This document shows positions 1 to 9,027 of a stretch of DNA of 64,000 nt, in pieces. This DNA is from Mucilaginibacter pallidiroseus (lineage in GTDB: Bacteria > Bacteroidota > Bacteroidia > Sphingobacteriales > Sphingobacteriaceae): NCBI RefSeq assembly GCF_007846085.1, contig NZ_VOEJ01000008.1, positions 124,001 through 188,000 on the forward strand. The letters run 5' to 3'. Position 1 is the first letter of the stretch; each line of letters begins with the position of its first letter. The position numbers and the translations under genes are program-made. The notes beneath the pieces are model-generated. The model saw only the letters and a list, made by a program, of their open reading frames with translations, was not told the DNA's origin and did not search any database.

Positions 1-706
1 TACCGTATTGCACAAACCCTAAGATTCCAATGCTGATAAAAAAGGCTATCCACGCGCCTTTTGCATTAGTGTTTTTATACCTGCGGAAATAATACACCAA
101 CCCAATTGCCGGGATGGTTAATAAATTGAGCAGATGAATACCGATTGATAACCCCATTACATAAGCGATGAACACAATCCATTTATCGGCACCAGGTTCA
201 TCGGCATGGGCTTCCCACTTTAATATGGCCCAAAAAACTACGGCAATACACAACGACGACATAGCAAAAACGATGGTTTCGACAGCCGAAAACCAAAAGC
301 TATCAGTATAGGCATAAGCCAAAGCGCCAACCAAACCGGCACCCATGATAAGTACAGTCTGGGTTTTATCGATAATGCGGCCCTGCTTTAGCAATGTTTT
401 TTTAGCCAGGGCGGTAATTGTCCAAAACAGGAACATGATGGTGGCACCACTTGCCAGCGCACACATCATATTGGTAAAATACGGCACTTTGGTATTATCG
501 CCGAATGATAACAGCGAGAACACTTTGCCCAACATTGCGAACAGCGGGTAACCCGGTTGGTGCGATACCTGCAAGCGGTAGGCGCATGATATAAATTCGC
601 CGCAGTCCCAAAAGCTAACAGTAGGTTCGAGGGTTAAAATGTAGCTTGCCGAAGCGATGGTAAAGCAAAGCCAGCCAAAAAGGTTGTTGAGTTTAGAATA
701 TTGCAT
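1..706 (-). CDS. DUF2723 (GT117-type) integral membrane protein, C-terminus outside the window
   Basis: Reading the minus strand from the ATG at 704-706 gives an open frame of 235 codons that runs off the left edge, so only the N-terminal part is present. It begins MQYSKLNNLFGWLCF and contains the block LEPTVSFWDCGEFI followed by YRLQVSHQPGYPLFAMLGK, which is the signature of the DUF2723 family of Bacteroidota, now grouped with glycosyltransferase-like family GT117 and distantly similar to protein O-mannosyltransferases. The acidic DCGEF motif sits in the first periplasmic loop after one membrane helix, as in lipid-linked sugar transferases. At least five hydrophobic helices are visible. Substrate is unknown; protein or envelope glycan glycosylation is an inference from the family. 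Family identification is firm. Confidence 0.88.
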   Translation of the reverse strand, partial: MQYSKLNNLFGWLCFTIASASYILTLEPTVSFWDCGEFISCAYRLQVSHQPGYPLFAMLGKVFSLLSFGDNTKVPYFTNMMCALASGATIMFLFWTITALAKKTLLKQGRIIDKTQTVLIMGAGLVGALAYAYTDSFWFSAVETIVFAMSSLCIAVVFWAILKWEAHADEPGADKWIVFIAYVMGLSIGIHLLNLLTIPAIGLVYYFRRYKNTNAKGAWIAFFISIGILGFVQYG

Positions 707-832
707 AATATGATAAGCGAGGCAAATATCAGTAAATTTATAAGCTTATGGCTTACCAATTAAATTAGGGCTGGGGATTTAACAAAAATTAACCAATCGC
801 AGCGGCGCCTTATCGCGTTAGTATAGCAGGAT

Positions 833-1225
833 TTAATTGCACAGGGATTTATTTGCGAGAACTATCTTTGCAAGATGCTCTACCTCATCTTCTAATTCCA
901 TAGTTGTCGGGTGTTCTGCAATTCTTTTTATGGCCGTAAAGAGGTCGGGATCGAGCTTTTCTGTCGATTTACTGACCAAAATAATTGCGTTATACGCCCA
1001 TATACTATCGTTTGTATTTAAAATGTATTTTAATTCCCGAGCTATCTTATTTATATGGGGCGCAAAATAGTTGATGATTTCATGTGCAATATCCCAATGC
1101 AAATCCTGGATACATTCTAATAATTGAGGAACATCTTCCCTCACTTTTTCAATCGGCAATGTAAAAAGAATGCGAATAGCCCCCATGTCTGATTTATGTT
1201 TAGGAATGTAGTTTTTGTGTGGCAT
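833..1225 (-). CDS. DUF5071 domain protein
   Basis: A 130-residue soluble protein without signal peptide. It has the DUF5071 pattern: an N-terminal IPKHKSDMGAI segment, then LECIQDLHWDIAHEI, a central alpha-helical part and a segment around SIWAYNAIILVSK with the spacing seen in this small HEAT-like family. Function of the family is not established; members are often single genes in Bacteroidota and Firmicutes. The gene is alone on the minus strand, 126 bp from the DUF2723 gene and divergent from the outer-membrane protein gene at 1479. The ATG at 1225 is the only good start. Family call fairly confident, role unknown. Confidence 0.6.
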   Translation of the reverse strand: MPHKNYIPKHKSDMGAIRILFTLPIEKVREDVPQLLECIQDLHWDIAHEIINYFAPHINKIARELKYILNTNDSIWAYNAIILVSKSTEKLDPDLFTAIKRIAEHPTTMELEDEVEHLAKIVLANKSLCN

Positions 1226-1478
1226 AGGTTTAGTGATTAATTCAGTTGGGAGGTTGAGATTTTAAATTCTAGGATTTTGCAGATTGATTTCTCATAAGAT
1301 TACTCGTACATCATAATTTGAGTAAGCTTTGTTCGTCATGTCTTTTCAATTAGTTTCGAAATTATAAACTTATAATATTGTAAAAGCTTTCCCAATAAAA
1401 TTATCTAACAACCGTCATCCTCATTTATTTACTGTGCCCATTTTACCATTACAATAAATAATACTTATTTTGCTGCGT

Positions 1479-3113
1479 ATGCAAAAAAACATTTTAAGGG
1501 TTACGGGTAGGGCTATGGTATTGGCAACTTCTTTGTTTGCTTTTGCTCAAAACGCCAAAGCCCAGTCGGTACCGCTCCCACAATCTTACCAGTTCAATCA
1601 AAAATTTAATGCCGATGTATACTCGAAAAGTAACAGCATACACACTACGTTAAGGCCATTTTTGATAGACAGTACTTTACAACGCCGTTATAATGAGCTG
1701 ATGAATGTTGGGGTTGACAGCACCCGTAAAAACTGGTTTTTGCGCAAATTATTTAACGAGCACTTGTTCGAAGTAAACGAAAAGGACTATACCTTTTACG
1801 CGGATTTATTGACAGAAAACCTGATTGGCTACGATTTTAAAAATAAAAGCAAACCCGCTAACTTTAAACCTGTTGGTTTTATATTAAAATCTAAATATGG
1901 GCTTAATACGCGTGGTTTCCAGGCGGGTGGTACAATAGGTAAAAAGTTTTCTTTTTACACCAGCGGTTACGAGAATCAGGCAGTGTTTGCCGATTACTAT
2001 GCTGATTACGTAAGCCAAACTGGCATGGTACCGGGCCAGGCTTATGACCGCAACTTTGGAAAGCTCGAGAAAGATTGGTCGTACGTTACGGCTATCCTGT
2101 CATATACGCCAATTCAGTCGCTGAACATTACACTCGGTCAGGATAAAACTTTTATAGGCGATGGTTACCGCTCTATACTTTTATCAGATTATGCAGCCAA
2201 TTACCCTATGCTGCGCGTAACGGCTAACTTTGGCCCGGTGCAATACATGGCCATGTGGGCATACTTGCAGGATTTCCGTGAAACCAAGTTTGATACCTTT
2301 GGAAGTAACAGGCGCAAATGGGGACTTTTCCACTATGCCGACTGGAACGTGAATAGCGACCTATCTTTAGGCTTTTTTAACGCCTATATTGCCCCCGAGG
2401 CCGACGATCAGGGTAACCGCCGCGGCTTTGATGTTAATTTTATTAATCCTGTGTTTTTTGCAAGTAGCCTCGGCCCATCAAACTTGCCGGGTAGCGCATT
2501 GTTCGGCTTTACAGGCAAGTACAAGGTGTTTGACAAGTCGGCCCTATACTCGCAGGTATTGTTTGATAAGTTGGAATCGACTACCGGTAAGCAAAATACA
2601 GGCTCGTTCCAGGTGGGATTACGCGGTGCCGATATCGGTGGTATAAAAAACTTCAACTACCTTGTTGAGTACAATACTTCAAAGCCATATACTTATGCTG
2701 ATGAAAGGTCAATCACTGCTTATACCTTTGACAGGCAGCCCATGGCACACCCGTTTGGTGCTAACTTTAAAGAGATATTAGGAATTTTAAATTATACCAC
2801 CGGTCGGTTTGATTTTCAGGGTCAGGCACTTTACGGCAAATACGGCCGTGACGTAGCTGCTACCGATAACAGCGGGAAAGACGTCAATAAACCTTTTGAA
2901 ACCAGCGCAGGTACAAGCACGGGCCAGGGCCTTAATACCAAACTTTACTATGCCGAAGGTACGGTATCATACATGCTGAACCCGAAATACAACCTGCGTT
3001 TTGAAGTGGGCGGCATTTACCGTAAGGAGAAGAATGCGCTTACCGAGCAAAATACAGCCATGATAACCTTTGGCTTGCGCAGTAGCTTCCGCAACCTTTA
3101 CCACGATTTTTAG
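1479..3113 (+). CDS. outer-membrane beta-barrel protein, RemB/Wzi-like
   Basis: A 544-residue exported protein: the start chosen is the ATG at 1479 (a TTG three codons upstream is open too), giving a signal peptide ending FAFAQNAKAQS. The mature part is rich in alternating aromatic/polar strands and ends in Phe (FRNLYHDF), typical of a beta-barrel assembled by BAM. The middle has the segment LGQDKTFIGDGYRSILLSDYA, then a strand-rich region with YADWNVN and DVNFINPVFFA. This arrangement matches the Bacteroidota proteins related to gliding-motility protein RemB and to capsule-assembly protein Wzi. RemB-like proteins are outer-membrane components whose exact role is not settled. Monocistronic, ending in a strong terminator. 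Confidence 0.62.
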   Translation: MQKNILRVTGRAMVLATSLFAFAQNAKAQSVPLPQSYQFNQKFNADVYSKSNSIHTTLRPFLIDSTLQRRYNELMNVGVDSTRKNWFLRKLFNEHLFEVNEKDYTFYADLLTENLIGYDFKNKSKPANFKPVGFILKSKYGLNTRGFQAGGTIGKKFSFYTSGYENQAVFADYYADYVSQTGMVPGQAYDRNFGKLEKDWSYVTAILSYTPIQSLNITLGQDKTFIGDGYRSILLSDYAANYPMLRVTANFGPVQYMAMWAYLQDFRETKFDTFGSNRRKWGLFHYADWNVNSDLSLGFFNAYIAPEADDQGNRRGFDVNFINPVFFASSLGPSNLPGSALFGFTGKYKVFDKSALYSQVLFDKLESTTGKQNTGSFQVGLRGADIGGIKNFNYLVEYNTSKPYTYADERSITAYTFDRQPMAHPFGANFKEILGILNYTTGRFDFQGQALYGKYGRDVAATDNSGKDVNKPFETSAGTSTGQGLNTKLYYAEGTVSYMLNPKYNLRFEVGGIYRKEKNALTEQNTAMITFGLRSSFRNLYHDF

Positions 3114-3150
3114 TAGTATCTAAATACTCAGGCTTGCCAATAAGCAAGCT

Positions 3151-3189
3151 AAAACAAAAGCAGCCGCTTCTTCCGGCTGCTTTTGTTTT
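3151..3189 (+). terminator. Rho-independent terminator after the RemB/Wzi-like gene
   Basis: A perfect 16-bp stem (3151-3166 AAAACAAAAGCAGCCG with 3174-3189) and a 7-base loop. The 3' arm is T-rich. Located 38 bp after the stop codon at 3113. The A-rich 5' arm means it may also act for the opposite strand. Confidence 0.88.
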
Positions 3190-3453
3190 ATAATAATAAA
3201 TCGCCTCACTTCGTAACATAATTACTTATTATGCGTTAAGCCATTGTTAAAAATGCAAAGTTAAATCGCTTTAATTGCAAATCACATCTGCCAATATCTT
3301 ATAAATGAGGTATTAACCCCCGGCAGCTAATTGCAATGATATCGGCTATGCCGAATGTGAACAAGCGGTTTAAAGGTTTAACACCTTTGATTTTATCAGG
3401 ACATGTAACGCCCTACCCGGTAAATCAGCATCATACCCTTTGAAAACGCTTTA
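3190..3453. other. AT-rich intergenic region without visible gene
   Basis: Between the terminator and the BamA-like gene. No open frame of note, no repeat of the families found elsewhere in the window, and no clear TAnnTTTG box. It should contain the promoter of the gene at 3454, which I cannot locate. Confidence 0.5.
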
Positions 3454-4599
3454 ATGAAACTTACAAGGTTAATCCTGCTAATATTGGCAGCTTACTTTTA
3501 CAGCAAAGGCTCGGCCTATGCGCAGCAGCCCGAGAAGCGCTCCTGGCTGGGGCGGCAGGTGCATCGCTTGTTAAATGACACATCGTCTGCCGGGCAGGCA
3601 AGTTTTACCATGTACCCTACGCTTGGTTACGCGCCCGAGACAGGTATTGAAGTTGGTGCCTCAGCCTTAAAACTTTTCCGGGCAAAAAATGATACGCTTA
3701 ACCGTTTAAGTGAGCTGCAGGCATTTGCTTTTATAACCTTCAACGCCCAGTACGGCCTTTGGCTGGATAACGCGATATATACTGATAAGGACAAATGGTT
3801 TTTCCTTGGGCGGACACGTTTGCAGCGCTTCCCGATGTTTTACTATGGCATTGGCCCAAATACAGGCGGCGATAATTATGCCGAGGTGGATGCATTTAAC
3901 GTGGTTTTTAAACAGCGTGTGCTGCGCAAAATTGTGTCTGATTTTTTTATCGGGCCCGAATTTGATTTTCAAAACCTGTCGTCAGTAAATTTCAAACAAC
4001 CCGAACAGGGGGCATTTGAGTTGCCCACGGGTAGCAGCGGATCAACAAATATTGGCTATGGCGGCGCATTGGTTTATGATAACAGGCACAATGTGCTCAA
4101 TGTGCGTAAAGGTTTTTTCAGTGAGGTATCATACCTGCACTACAAATCATCATTGGGTAGCAGCAATAGTTTTAATACGGTAAATGTTGATGTACGATCT
4201 TTCCACCCCATGGGTAAGCGCAATGTGCTTGCATGGCAGGTTGTAGGTAATTTTCAAACCGGTAATGTGCCTTTCAATCAACTGGCCATGATGGGTGGCG
4301 ACATGATTACCAGGGGTTATTACCAGGGCCGCTACCGCGATAAGGATTTGATTGCCACCCAGGCCGAGTTCAGGATGCTGCCTTTTCCTTTTCATAAGCG
4401 CCTTGGTGCATCGGTGTTTGCAGCCACTGCGGTTGTGGCACCATCGTTAAGCGCTATTTCTGCTAAAAACATCAGGCCAACAGGCGGGTTTGGCCTGCGG
4501 TATCTGCTTTTCCCGAAAAAAGATATTTACTTAAGGTTTGATGTGGGCTTCTCCAAAGAAGGCGCTAATTTTTATGTATTTAATGGCGAGGCGTTTTAA
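3454..4599 (+). CDS. BamA/TamA (Omp85) family outer-membrane barrel without POTRA domains
   Basis: A 381-residue protein with a signal peptide ending AYAQQ. There is no room for POTRA domains: after a short linker the strands begin near residue 50 (YPTLGYAPETGIEVGAS). The conserved Omp85 motif appears as MITRGYYQGRYRD around residues 285-298, the equivalent of the VRGF/Y motif of loop 6, and the chain ends in the barrel signal NGEAF with a C-terminal Phe. Full BamA is about 800 residues, so this is a short barrel-only member of the surface-antigen D15 family. Such proteins in Bacteroidota are annotated as BamA/TamA-like; lipid or protein insertion is only inferred. Single gene on the plus strand. 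Confidence 0.78.
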   Translation: MKLTRLILLILAAYFYSKGSAYAQQPEKRSWLGRQVHRLLNDTSSAGQASFTMYPTLGYAPETGIEVGASALKLFRAKNDTLNRLSELQAFAFITFNAQYGLWLDNAIYTDKDKWFFLGRTRLQRFPMFYYGIGPNTGGDNYAEVDAFNVVFKQRVLRKIVSDFFIGPEFDFQNLSSVNFKQPEQGAFELPTGSSGSTNIGYGGALVYDNRHNVLNVRKGFFSEVSYLHYKSSLGSSNSFNTVNVDVRSFHPMGKRNVLAWQVVGNFQTGNVPFNQLAMMGGDMITRGYYQGRYRDKDLIATQAEFRMLPFPFHKRLGASVFAATAVVAPSLSAISAKNIRPTGGFGLRYLLFPKKDIYLRFDVGFSKEGANFYVFNGEAF

Positions 4600-4690
4600 C
4601 AACCTCAACTTATCTGCCTGACATTTTTTTTTAATGTTTAGCTGTATGGCCACTTGCGTTTAGGTTAGCGGCACGTAAGCTTTGTCCATT

Positions 4691-4724
4691 TTTGCATCAA
4701 CGCGCAGCAAAATTTTTATCTTTG
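4691..4724 (+). promoter_or_regulatory. Bacteroidota-type promoter for the DUF2130 gene
   Basis: TTTG at 4691-4694 (-33-like) and TATCTTTG at 4717-4724, which matches the Bacteroidota -7 consensus TAnnTTTG exactly; the 22-bp spacer is slightly longer than the usual 19-21. The start codon follows at 4766. Confidence 0.55.
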
Positions 4725-4765
4725 AAAAAGCACCCGTTTCAATGGTGCGCTATCTCTAATTAATT

Positions 4766-6019
4766 ATGGCAACAGAAGTAAAGTGCCCAAGCTGCGGTCA
4801 CGGCTTCCCGATAGAGGAAGTAATGGCCGAGGAATATAAAAAAGAGCTAAGGCTGAAGATGCAGGATTACACCCGCCAAAAGGAAGAGGAGTATCGTAAA
4901 AAGGATGAAGAGTTTGCCGGAAGGGAACGCCAGCAGCAACAAGCCTTTGAGCAAAAGTTAGCCGCCGAAAAGCAATTGTTGCAGCAGAGCCTTGAGCAAG
5001 GTTTGCGCAAGGCTATAGCAAGTGACTTTGAGAATCAGCTTACTATGCTGCAAAAATCTGTTCAGGATAGTGCCGAAAAGCTAAAGGAGTCGCGCCAAAA
5101 GGAACTTGAATATCTGCAGCGCGAACAATCGCTTAAGCAAAAAGAAGAGGAGCTTGAAATTGCCCTGCAGCGCAAATTGCAGGAGCAGCGTGCCGAAATA
5201 AGCGAGCAGATCCGCAAGCAGGAAATCGAAAAACAAACCATTAAAGATACGGAGTATCAGCTAAGGCTTAAAGAGCTTGAAAAGCAACTGGAAGACCAAA
5301 AGCGCCTGGCCGACGAAATGAAACGCAAGGCCGAGCAGGGCTCTATGCAGTTGCAGGGCGAAGCTCAGGAGCTGATCCTCGAGGAGCTGTTACGCACCTA
5401 TTTCCCTTTCGATATGATAAGCGAGGTAGGCAAGGGCGTACGCGGTGCCGACTGTGTACAAACCGTGCGTAACCAGTTTGGGCAGGAGTGTGGCCGCATT
5501 ATTTATGAAAGCAAGCGCACAACAGCTTTCTCTAATGATTGGATTGAGAAGCTCAAAAAAGATATGCGCGCCATGGGCGTAGATGTTGCCGTGATTGTTA
5601 CGCAATGCTACCCAAAAGGGATGGATTGCTTTGGCGAGCGCGACGGTGTTTGGATTTGCAGCTTTGATGAGGTTAAGGCGGTATCGTACATTCTTCGCGA
5701 TGGTGTAGTAAAACTCTCCAACCTGGCAAAAGCGCAAGAGGGTAAAGGCGATAAAATGCACCTGTTGTATGATTACCTTACCAGCAGCGAATTTTCCGAG
5801 CAGTGGAAGGCAATACGCGAGGGTTACATGAGTATGCGCTTATCAATCCAAAAAGAGCGTGATGCAATGGAACGTCTGTGGAAATCGCGCGAGAAACAGC
5901 TGGAGAAGGTCTTGTTAAATGCAGCACACATTAAAGGCTCGATAGAAGGCATAGCCGGTAACGATGTAATTCATCTTAGCCTTGGCGATGACGACGACGA
6001 GCCTTTGTTGCTTGATTAA
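4766..6019 (+). CDS. DUF2130 coiled-coil protein with N-terminal zinc-finger-like CxxC
   Basis: A 417-residue cytoplasmic protein. It starts VKCPSCGHGFPIEEV with one CxxC pair, continues as a charged Glu/Gln/Lys coiled coil from about residue 25 to 210, and ends with the globular DUF2130 domain (ILEELLRTYFPFDMISEVGKG, then GRIIYESKRTTAFSNDWIEKLK and AVIVTQCYP). The E-S-K motif within a beta-alpha fold resembles restriction-endonuclease-like cores, an observation others have made for this family, but nuclease activity is not demonstrated. The acidic tail GDDDDEPLLLD is unusual in being very short and Asp-rich. Not linked to neighbours; it has its own promoter. Confidence 0.8.
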   Translation: MATEVKCPSCGHGFPIEEVMAEEYKKELRLKMQDYTRQKEEEYRKKDEEFAGRERQQQQAFEQKLAAEKQLLQQSLEQGLRKAIASDFENQLTMLQKSVQDSAEKLKESRQKELEYLQREQSLKQKEEELEIALQRKLQEQRAEISEQIRKQEIEKQTIKDTEYQLRLKELEKQLEDQKRLADEMKRKAEQGSMQLQGEAQELILEELLRTYFPFDMISEVGKGVRGADCVQTVRNQFGQECGRIIYESKRTTAFSNDWIEKLKKDMRAMGVDVAVIVTQCYPKGMDCFGERDGVWICSFDEVKAVSYILRDGVVKLSNLAKAQEGKGDKMHLLYDYLTSSEFSEQWKAIREGYMSMRLSIQKERDAMERLWKSREKQLEKVLLNAAHIKGSIEGIAGNDVIHLSLGDDDDEPLLLD

Positions 6020-6118
6020 GCGATGTCTTACGCTGACGGCAGGCGGTTTGCTGTATTAAGTAAACATCAAGTTATTGTGATTGCTTTATGCCGCGTTAAG
6101 GGAAGTGCATAAAAAGTT

Positions 6119-6126
6119 TAATTTTG
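6119..6126 (+). promoter_or_regulatory. -7 box TAATTTTG upstream of the ArgE-like gene
   Basis: TAATTTTG fits TAnnTTTG and ends 13 bases before the ATG at 6140, implying a very short leader. No clear TTTG is present about 20 bases upstream. Confidence 0.4.
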
Positions 6127-6139
6127 CGTATTATAATCT

Positions 6140-7204
6140 ATGGCCGATATAACTGTATTATCGCAACAGGCTTTGCAACTGTTGCAGCAACTCATCTCGA
6201 TACCATCATTTAGCAAAGAGGAAGACCGCACTGCCGACCTGATTGAGCAGACATTGCAATATCATGGTGTGCAAACGCAGCGCAAGCTTAATAATATCTG
6301 GGCCTACAATAAATACTTTGACGAGGCAAAGCCAACCATTTTGCTTAACTCGCACCATGACACCGTAAAGCCCAACTCGGGCTACACTCGCGACCCATAC
6401 GATGCTAAAATTGAGGACGGTAAATTGTATGGCCTGGGCAGCAATGATGCAGGCGGTTGCCTGGTATCGCTGATATCGGTTTTTTTATACTTTTTTGATA
6501 AGCAGGATCTTAAATATAATTTTTGCCTGGCCACAACCGCAGAGGAAGAAATATCCGGCGTAAATGGGCTGGAGCTGATTATACCTGAGTTGGGCAAACT
6601 TGAGTTTGGTATTGTTGGCGAGCCCACACTTATGGACCTTGCCATTGCCGAACGCGGCCTGATGGTTTTGGATTGTACAGCATACGGCAAAGCCGGCCAT
6701 GCCGCCCGCGAAGAGGGCGATAATGCCATCTACAAAGCACTCGCAGATATCGAATGGTTCCGCACGTTCAGGTTTCCGAAAGAGTCAGAGGTCTTCGGGC
6801 CGATAAAAATGTCGGTGACAATTATCAACGCAGGTTCGCAGCACAATGTAGTGCCGGCAAGCTGCGTTTTTACGGTTGATGTAAGGGTAACGGATGCTTA
6901 CCGCAACGAGGAAGTACTGGAAATTATCCGTCAGCATGTAAGCAGCGATGTAAAACCACGCAGTATTCGTTTAAAACCATCATCTATTGATAAAAATCAC
7001 GCTTTTGTGCAGGCGGGTATAGCGCTGGGTAAAGCCACCTATGGCTCGCCAACCACATCCGACCAATCACTGCTGGATATCCCGTCCATCAAGATTGGTC
7101 CCGGTGATTCGGCTCGTTCGCACTCTGCCGACGAATTTATTTATGTAGACGAGATAGCCAACGGCATCGAAACTTATATCGCGATGCTGGAAAAGATTGT
7201 TTAG
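6140..7204 (+). CDS. argE: M20 family metallo-deacylase, ArgE-like (acetyl- or succinylornithine deacetylase)
   Basis: A 354-residue dinuclear-zinc hydrolase. The metal-binding residues are visible: H72 and D74 in LLNSHHDTV, D103 in GSNDAGG, catalytic E135/E136 in TTAEEEISG, an Asp/Glu ligand region at FGIVGEPT, and the C-terminal His in SARSHSADEF. The dimerisation domain lies between (GKAGHAAREEGDNAI). Directly upstream of argH, so it most likely removes the acyl group from acetylornithine (or succinylornithine, used by some Bacteroidota) to give ornithine. The substrate choice cannot be decided from the sequence, and other M20 peptidases look similar; the argH linkage is the main argument. 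A palindromic repeat separates it from argH. Confidence 0.78.
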   Translation: MADITVLSQQALQLLQQLISIPSFSKEEDRTADLIEQTLQYHGVQTQRKLNNIWAYNKYFDEAKPTILLNSHHDTVKPNSGYTRDPYDAKIEDGKLYGLGSNDAGGCLVSLISVFLYFFDKQDLKYNFCLATTAEEEISGVNGLELIIPELGKLEFGIVGEPTLMDLAIAERGLMVLDCTAYGKAGHAAREEGDNAIYKALADIEWFRTFRFPKESEVFGPIKMSVTIINAGSQHNVVPASCVFTVDVRVTDAYRNEEVLEIIRQHVSSDVKPRSIRLKPSSIDKNHAFVQAGIALGKATYGSPTTSDQSLLDIPSIKIGPGDSARSHSADEFIYVDEIANGIETYIAMLEKIV

Positions 7205-7225
7205 GGTTTGCATTTTAATATAGAA

Positions 7226-7312
7226 TGTCGTTGCGAGGAGCGTAGCGACGTGGCAATCTCATCGCCTGATATTGCCCGCGAAGGGATTAACACGCTATCG
7301 CTCGTAATGACA
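7226..7312. repeat. palindromic intergenic repeat, family TTGCGAGGAGCG, copy 1
   Basis: An 87-bp imperfect inverted repeat. The left arm begins TGTCGTTGCGAGGAGCG; the right arm, read on the other strand, begins TGTCATTACGAGCGATAG. A second copy of the same length lies at 17417-17503. It fills the argE-argH gap and may act as a transcript end or RNA stem. Confidence 0.8.
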
Positions 7313-7352
7313 TTCGGAAGGTGTCCCCTCATCAAACCAATACATTTAATTT

Positions 7353-7360
7353 TATATTTG
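7353..7360 (+). promoter_or_regulatory. -7 box TATATTTG upstream of argH
   Basis: Perfect TAnnTTTG ending only 4 bases before the ATG at 7365. If used, the argH transcript would be nearly leaderless. It also shows that argH need not depend on read-through from the ArgE-like gene. Confidence 0.5.
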
Positions 7361-7364
7361 CAGC

Positions 7365-8699
7365 ATGGCTAAATTATGGCAGAAAACCACTAACGTAGAT
7401 AAACTGGTTGAAAACTTTACCGTGAGCCGCGACCGCGAACTGGACAGGCAAATGGCTGCATTTGATGTGCTTGGTTCCCTTGCCCACACCCGCATGCTGG
7501 AGTCGATAGGGTTGATGGAAAAAAGTGACCTTGAATTGGTGCAACGCGAGTTGAAATTGATTTATGCCGACATCGAAAACGATAATTTTGAAATAGAAGC
7601 TGATGTGGAAGATGTGCATTCGCAGGTTGAAATGCTGCTTACCCAACGCATTGGCGATGCCGGTAAAAAAATCCATAGCGGCCGCTCTCGTAACGACCAG
7701 GTACTGGTTGACCTGAAGTTGTTTTTTAGGAGCCAGTTGCAACAGGTTGTTGAAGAAACGCAAAAGCTATTTAACCAACTCATATCGCTTAGCAACGAGC
7801 ATAAAGATGTTTTGCTGCCCGGCTATACGCATTTGCAGGTAGCCATGCCATCATCGTTCGGCCTTTGGTTTGGCGCATATGCTGAGGCTTTGGTTGATGA
7901 TTTGGAAATGGTTTTGGCTGCATGGAAAATAACCAATAAAAACCCTTTGGGTTCTGCAGCGGGTTATGGTTCATCGTTTCCATTAAACCGTACGCTTACC
8001 ACAAAGTTGTTAGGGTTTGAAGCCTTGAACTATAACGTAGTTTACGCGCAGATGGGCCGTGGTAAAACCGAGCGTATTATAGCGCAAGCCATATCGGCCG
8101 TTGCAGCCACACTTGCCAAAATGGCCATGGATCAGTGTTTATACCTGAGCCAGAATTTTGGGTTTGTAAGCTATCCGGAAAACCTGACGACAGGCAGCAG
8201 TATTATGCCGCACAAAAAAAATCCAGATGTTTGGGAAATAATGCGTGGTAAATGTAACCGTTTACAGGCGCTGCCCAATGATGTAGCCATGATGACCACT
8301 AACCTGCCATCGGGCTATCACCGCGAGCTGCAACTGCTTAAAGAATTGTTGTTCCCGGCCTTTGCCGACCTTAACGACTGCCTGCACATGGCTACATTTA
8401 TGTTGCAGAATATCTCGGTAAACAAAAATATCCTGGACGATCCTAAATACGCTTACCTGTTTAGTGTTGAAGAAGTAAATAAGTCGGTGTTAAACGGAAC
8501 GCCTTTCCGCGATGCCTACAAGCAGATAGGTTTGGATATTGAGGCTGGTAACTTTAACCCTGATAAGCAGGTAAACCACACCCACGAGGGCAGTATAGGT
8601 AACCTGCAAAATGAGCAAATTACCGCAGCAATGGGCGACGTGGTCGACAGCTTTAACTTTAAAAAAGTGGAAGAAGCAATTAGCTGGCTGGTTAAATAA
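7365..8699 (+). CDS. argH: argininosuccinate lyase
   Basis: Splits argininosuccinate into arginine and fumarate, the last step of arginine synthesis. 444 residues, close to the usual 450-460. The aspartase/fumarase superfamily signature GSSIMPHKKNPD is at about residues 277-288, carrying the catalytic Ser; other family blocks are HSGRSRNDQV (substrate binding) near residue 105 and GYTHLQVAMPSSFG near 155. It follows the ArgE-like gene and precedes ywbE by 11 bp, so argH and ywbE are probably co-transcribed. Identification is certain at family level; the start ATG fits the family N-terminus (KLWQKTTNVDKLVENF). Confidence 0.96.
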   Translation: MAKLWQKTTNVDKLVENFTVSRDRELDRQMAAFDVLGSLAHTRMLESIGLMEKSDLELVQRELKLIYADIENDNFEIEADVEDVHSQVEMLLTQRIGDAGKKIHSGRSRNDQVLVDLKLFFRSQLQQVVEETQKLFNQLISLSNEHKDVLLPGYTHLQVAMPSSFGLWFGAYAEALVDDLEMVLAAWKITNKNPLGSAAGYGSSFPLNRTLTTKLLGFEALNYNVVYAQMGRGKTERIIAQAISAVAATLAKMAMDQCLYLSQNFGFVSYPENLTTGSSIMPHKKNPDVWEIMRGKCNRLQALPNDVAMMTTNLPSGYHRELQLLKELLFPAFADLNDCLHMATFMLQNISVNKNILDDPKYAYLFSVEEVNKSVLNGTPFRDAYKQIGLDIEAGNFNPDKQVNHTHEGSIGNLQNEQITAAMGDVVDSFNFKKVEEAISWLVK

Positions 8700-8710
8700 T
8701 TTATAACAAC

Positions 8711-8911
8711 ATGCACGGACGAAACAGAGCGGACATTTATCCCGGCCTTGAGGTTGATATTATTTTGAAGAAGGACCAGCGCAGCGGCAAGCTTACCCGT
8801 GGTGTGGTTGCCAATTTGCTTACCAGCGCTGCCTACCATTCGCGCGGTATAAAGGTACGCCTGGAAGACGGGCAAGTAGGCCGGGTTGCAAACATTGTTG
8901 AAGAGGATTAG
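8711..8911 (+). CDS. ywbE: YwbE family protein (DUF2196)
   Basis: A 66-residue basic protein, full length for this family. Its sequence GRNRADIYPGLEVDIILKKDQ and the following RGVVANLLTSAAYHSRGIKV, closing with DGQVGRV, is the standard YwbE signature. The fold is predicted to be an SH3-like small barrel; no function is established. Eleven bases after argH, same strand. Confidence 0.9.
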   Translation: MHGRNRADIYPGLEVDIILKKDQRSGKLTRGVVANLLTSAAYHSRGIKVRLEDGQVGRVANIVEED

Positions 8912-9027
8912 TTTAGTGCATAGTCAATGGTTCATAGATCATGGCCTCAGCGCTTTAATGATCAGTAAGATAGTTTCATTTTTAATATGATCTACGGACT
9001 ATTAGCCATCAGCTTAAACTACATAAA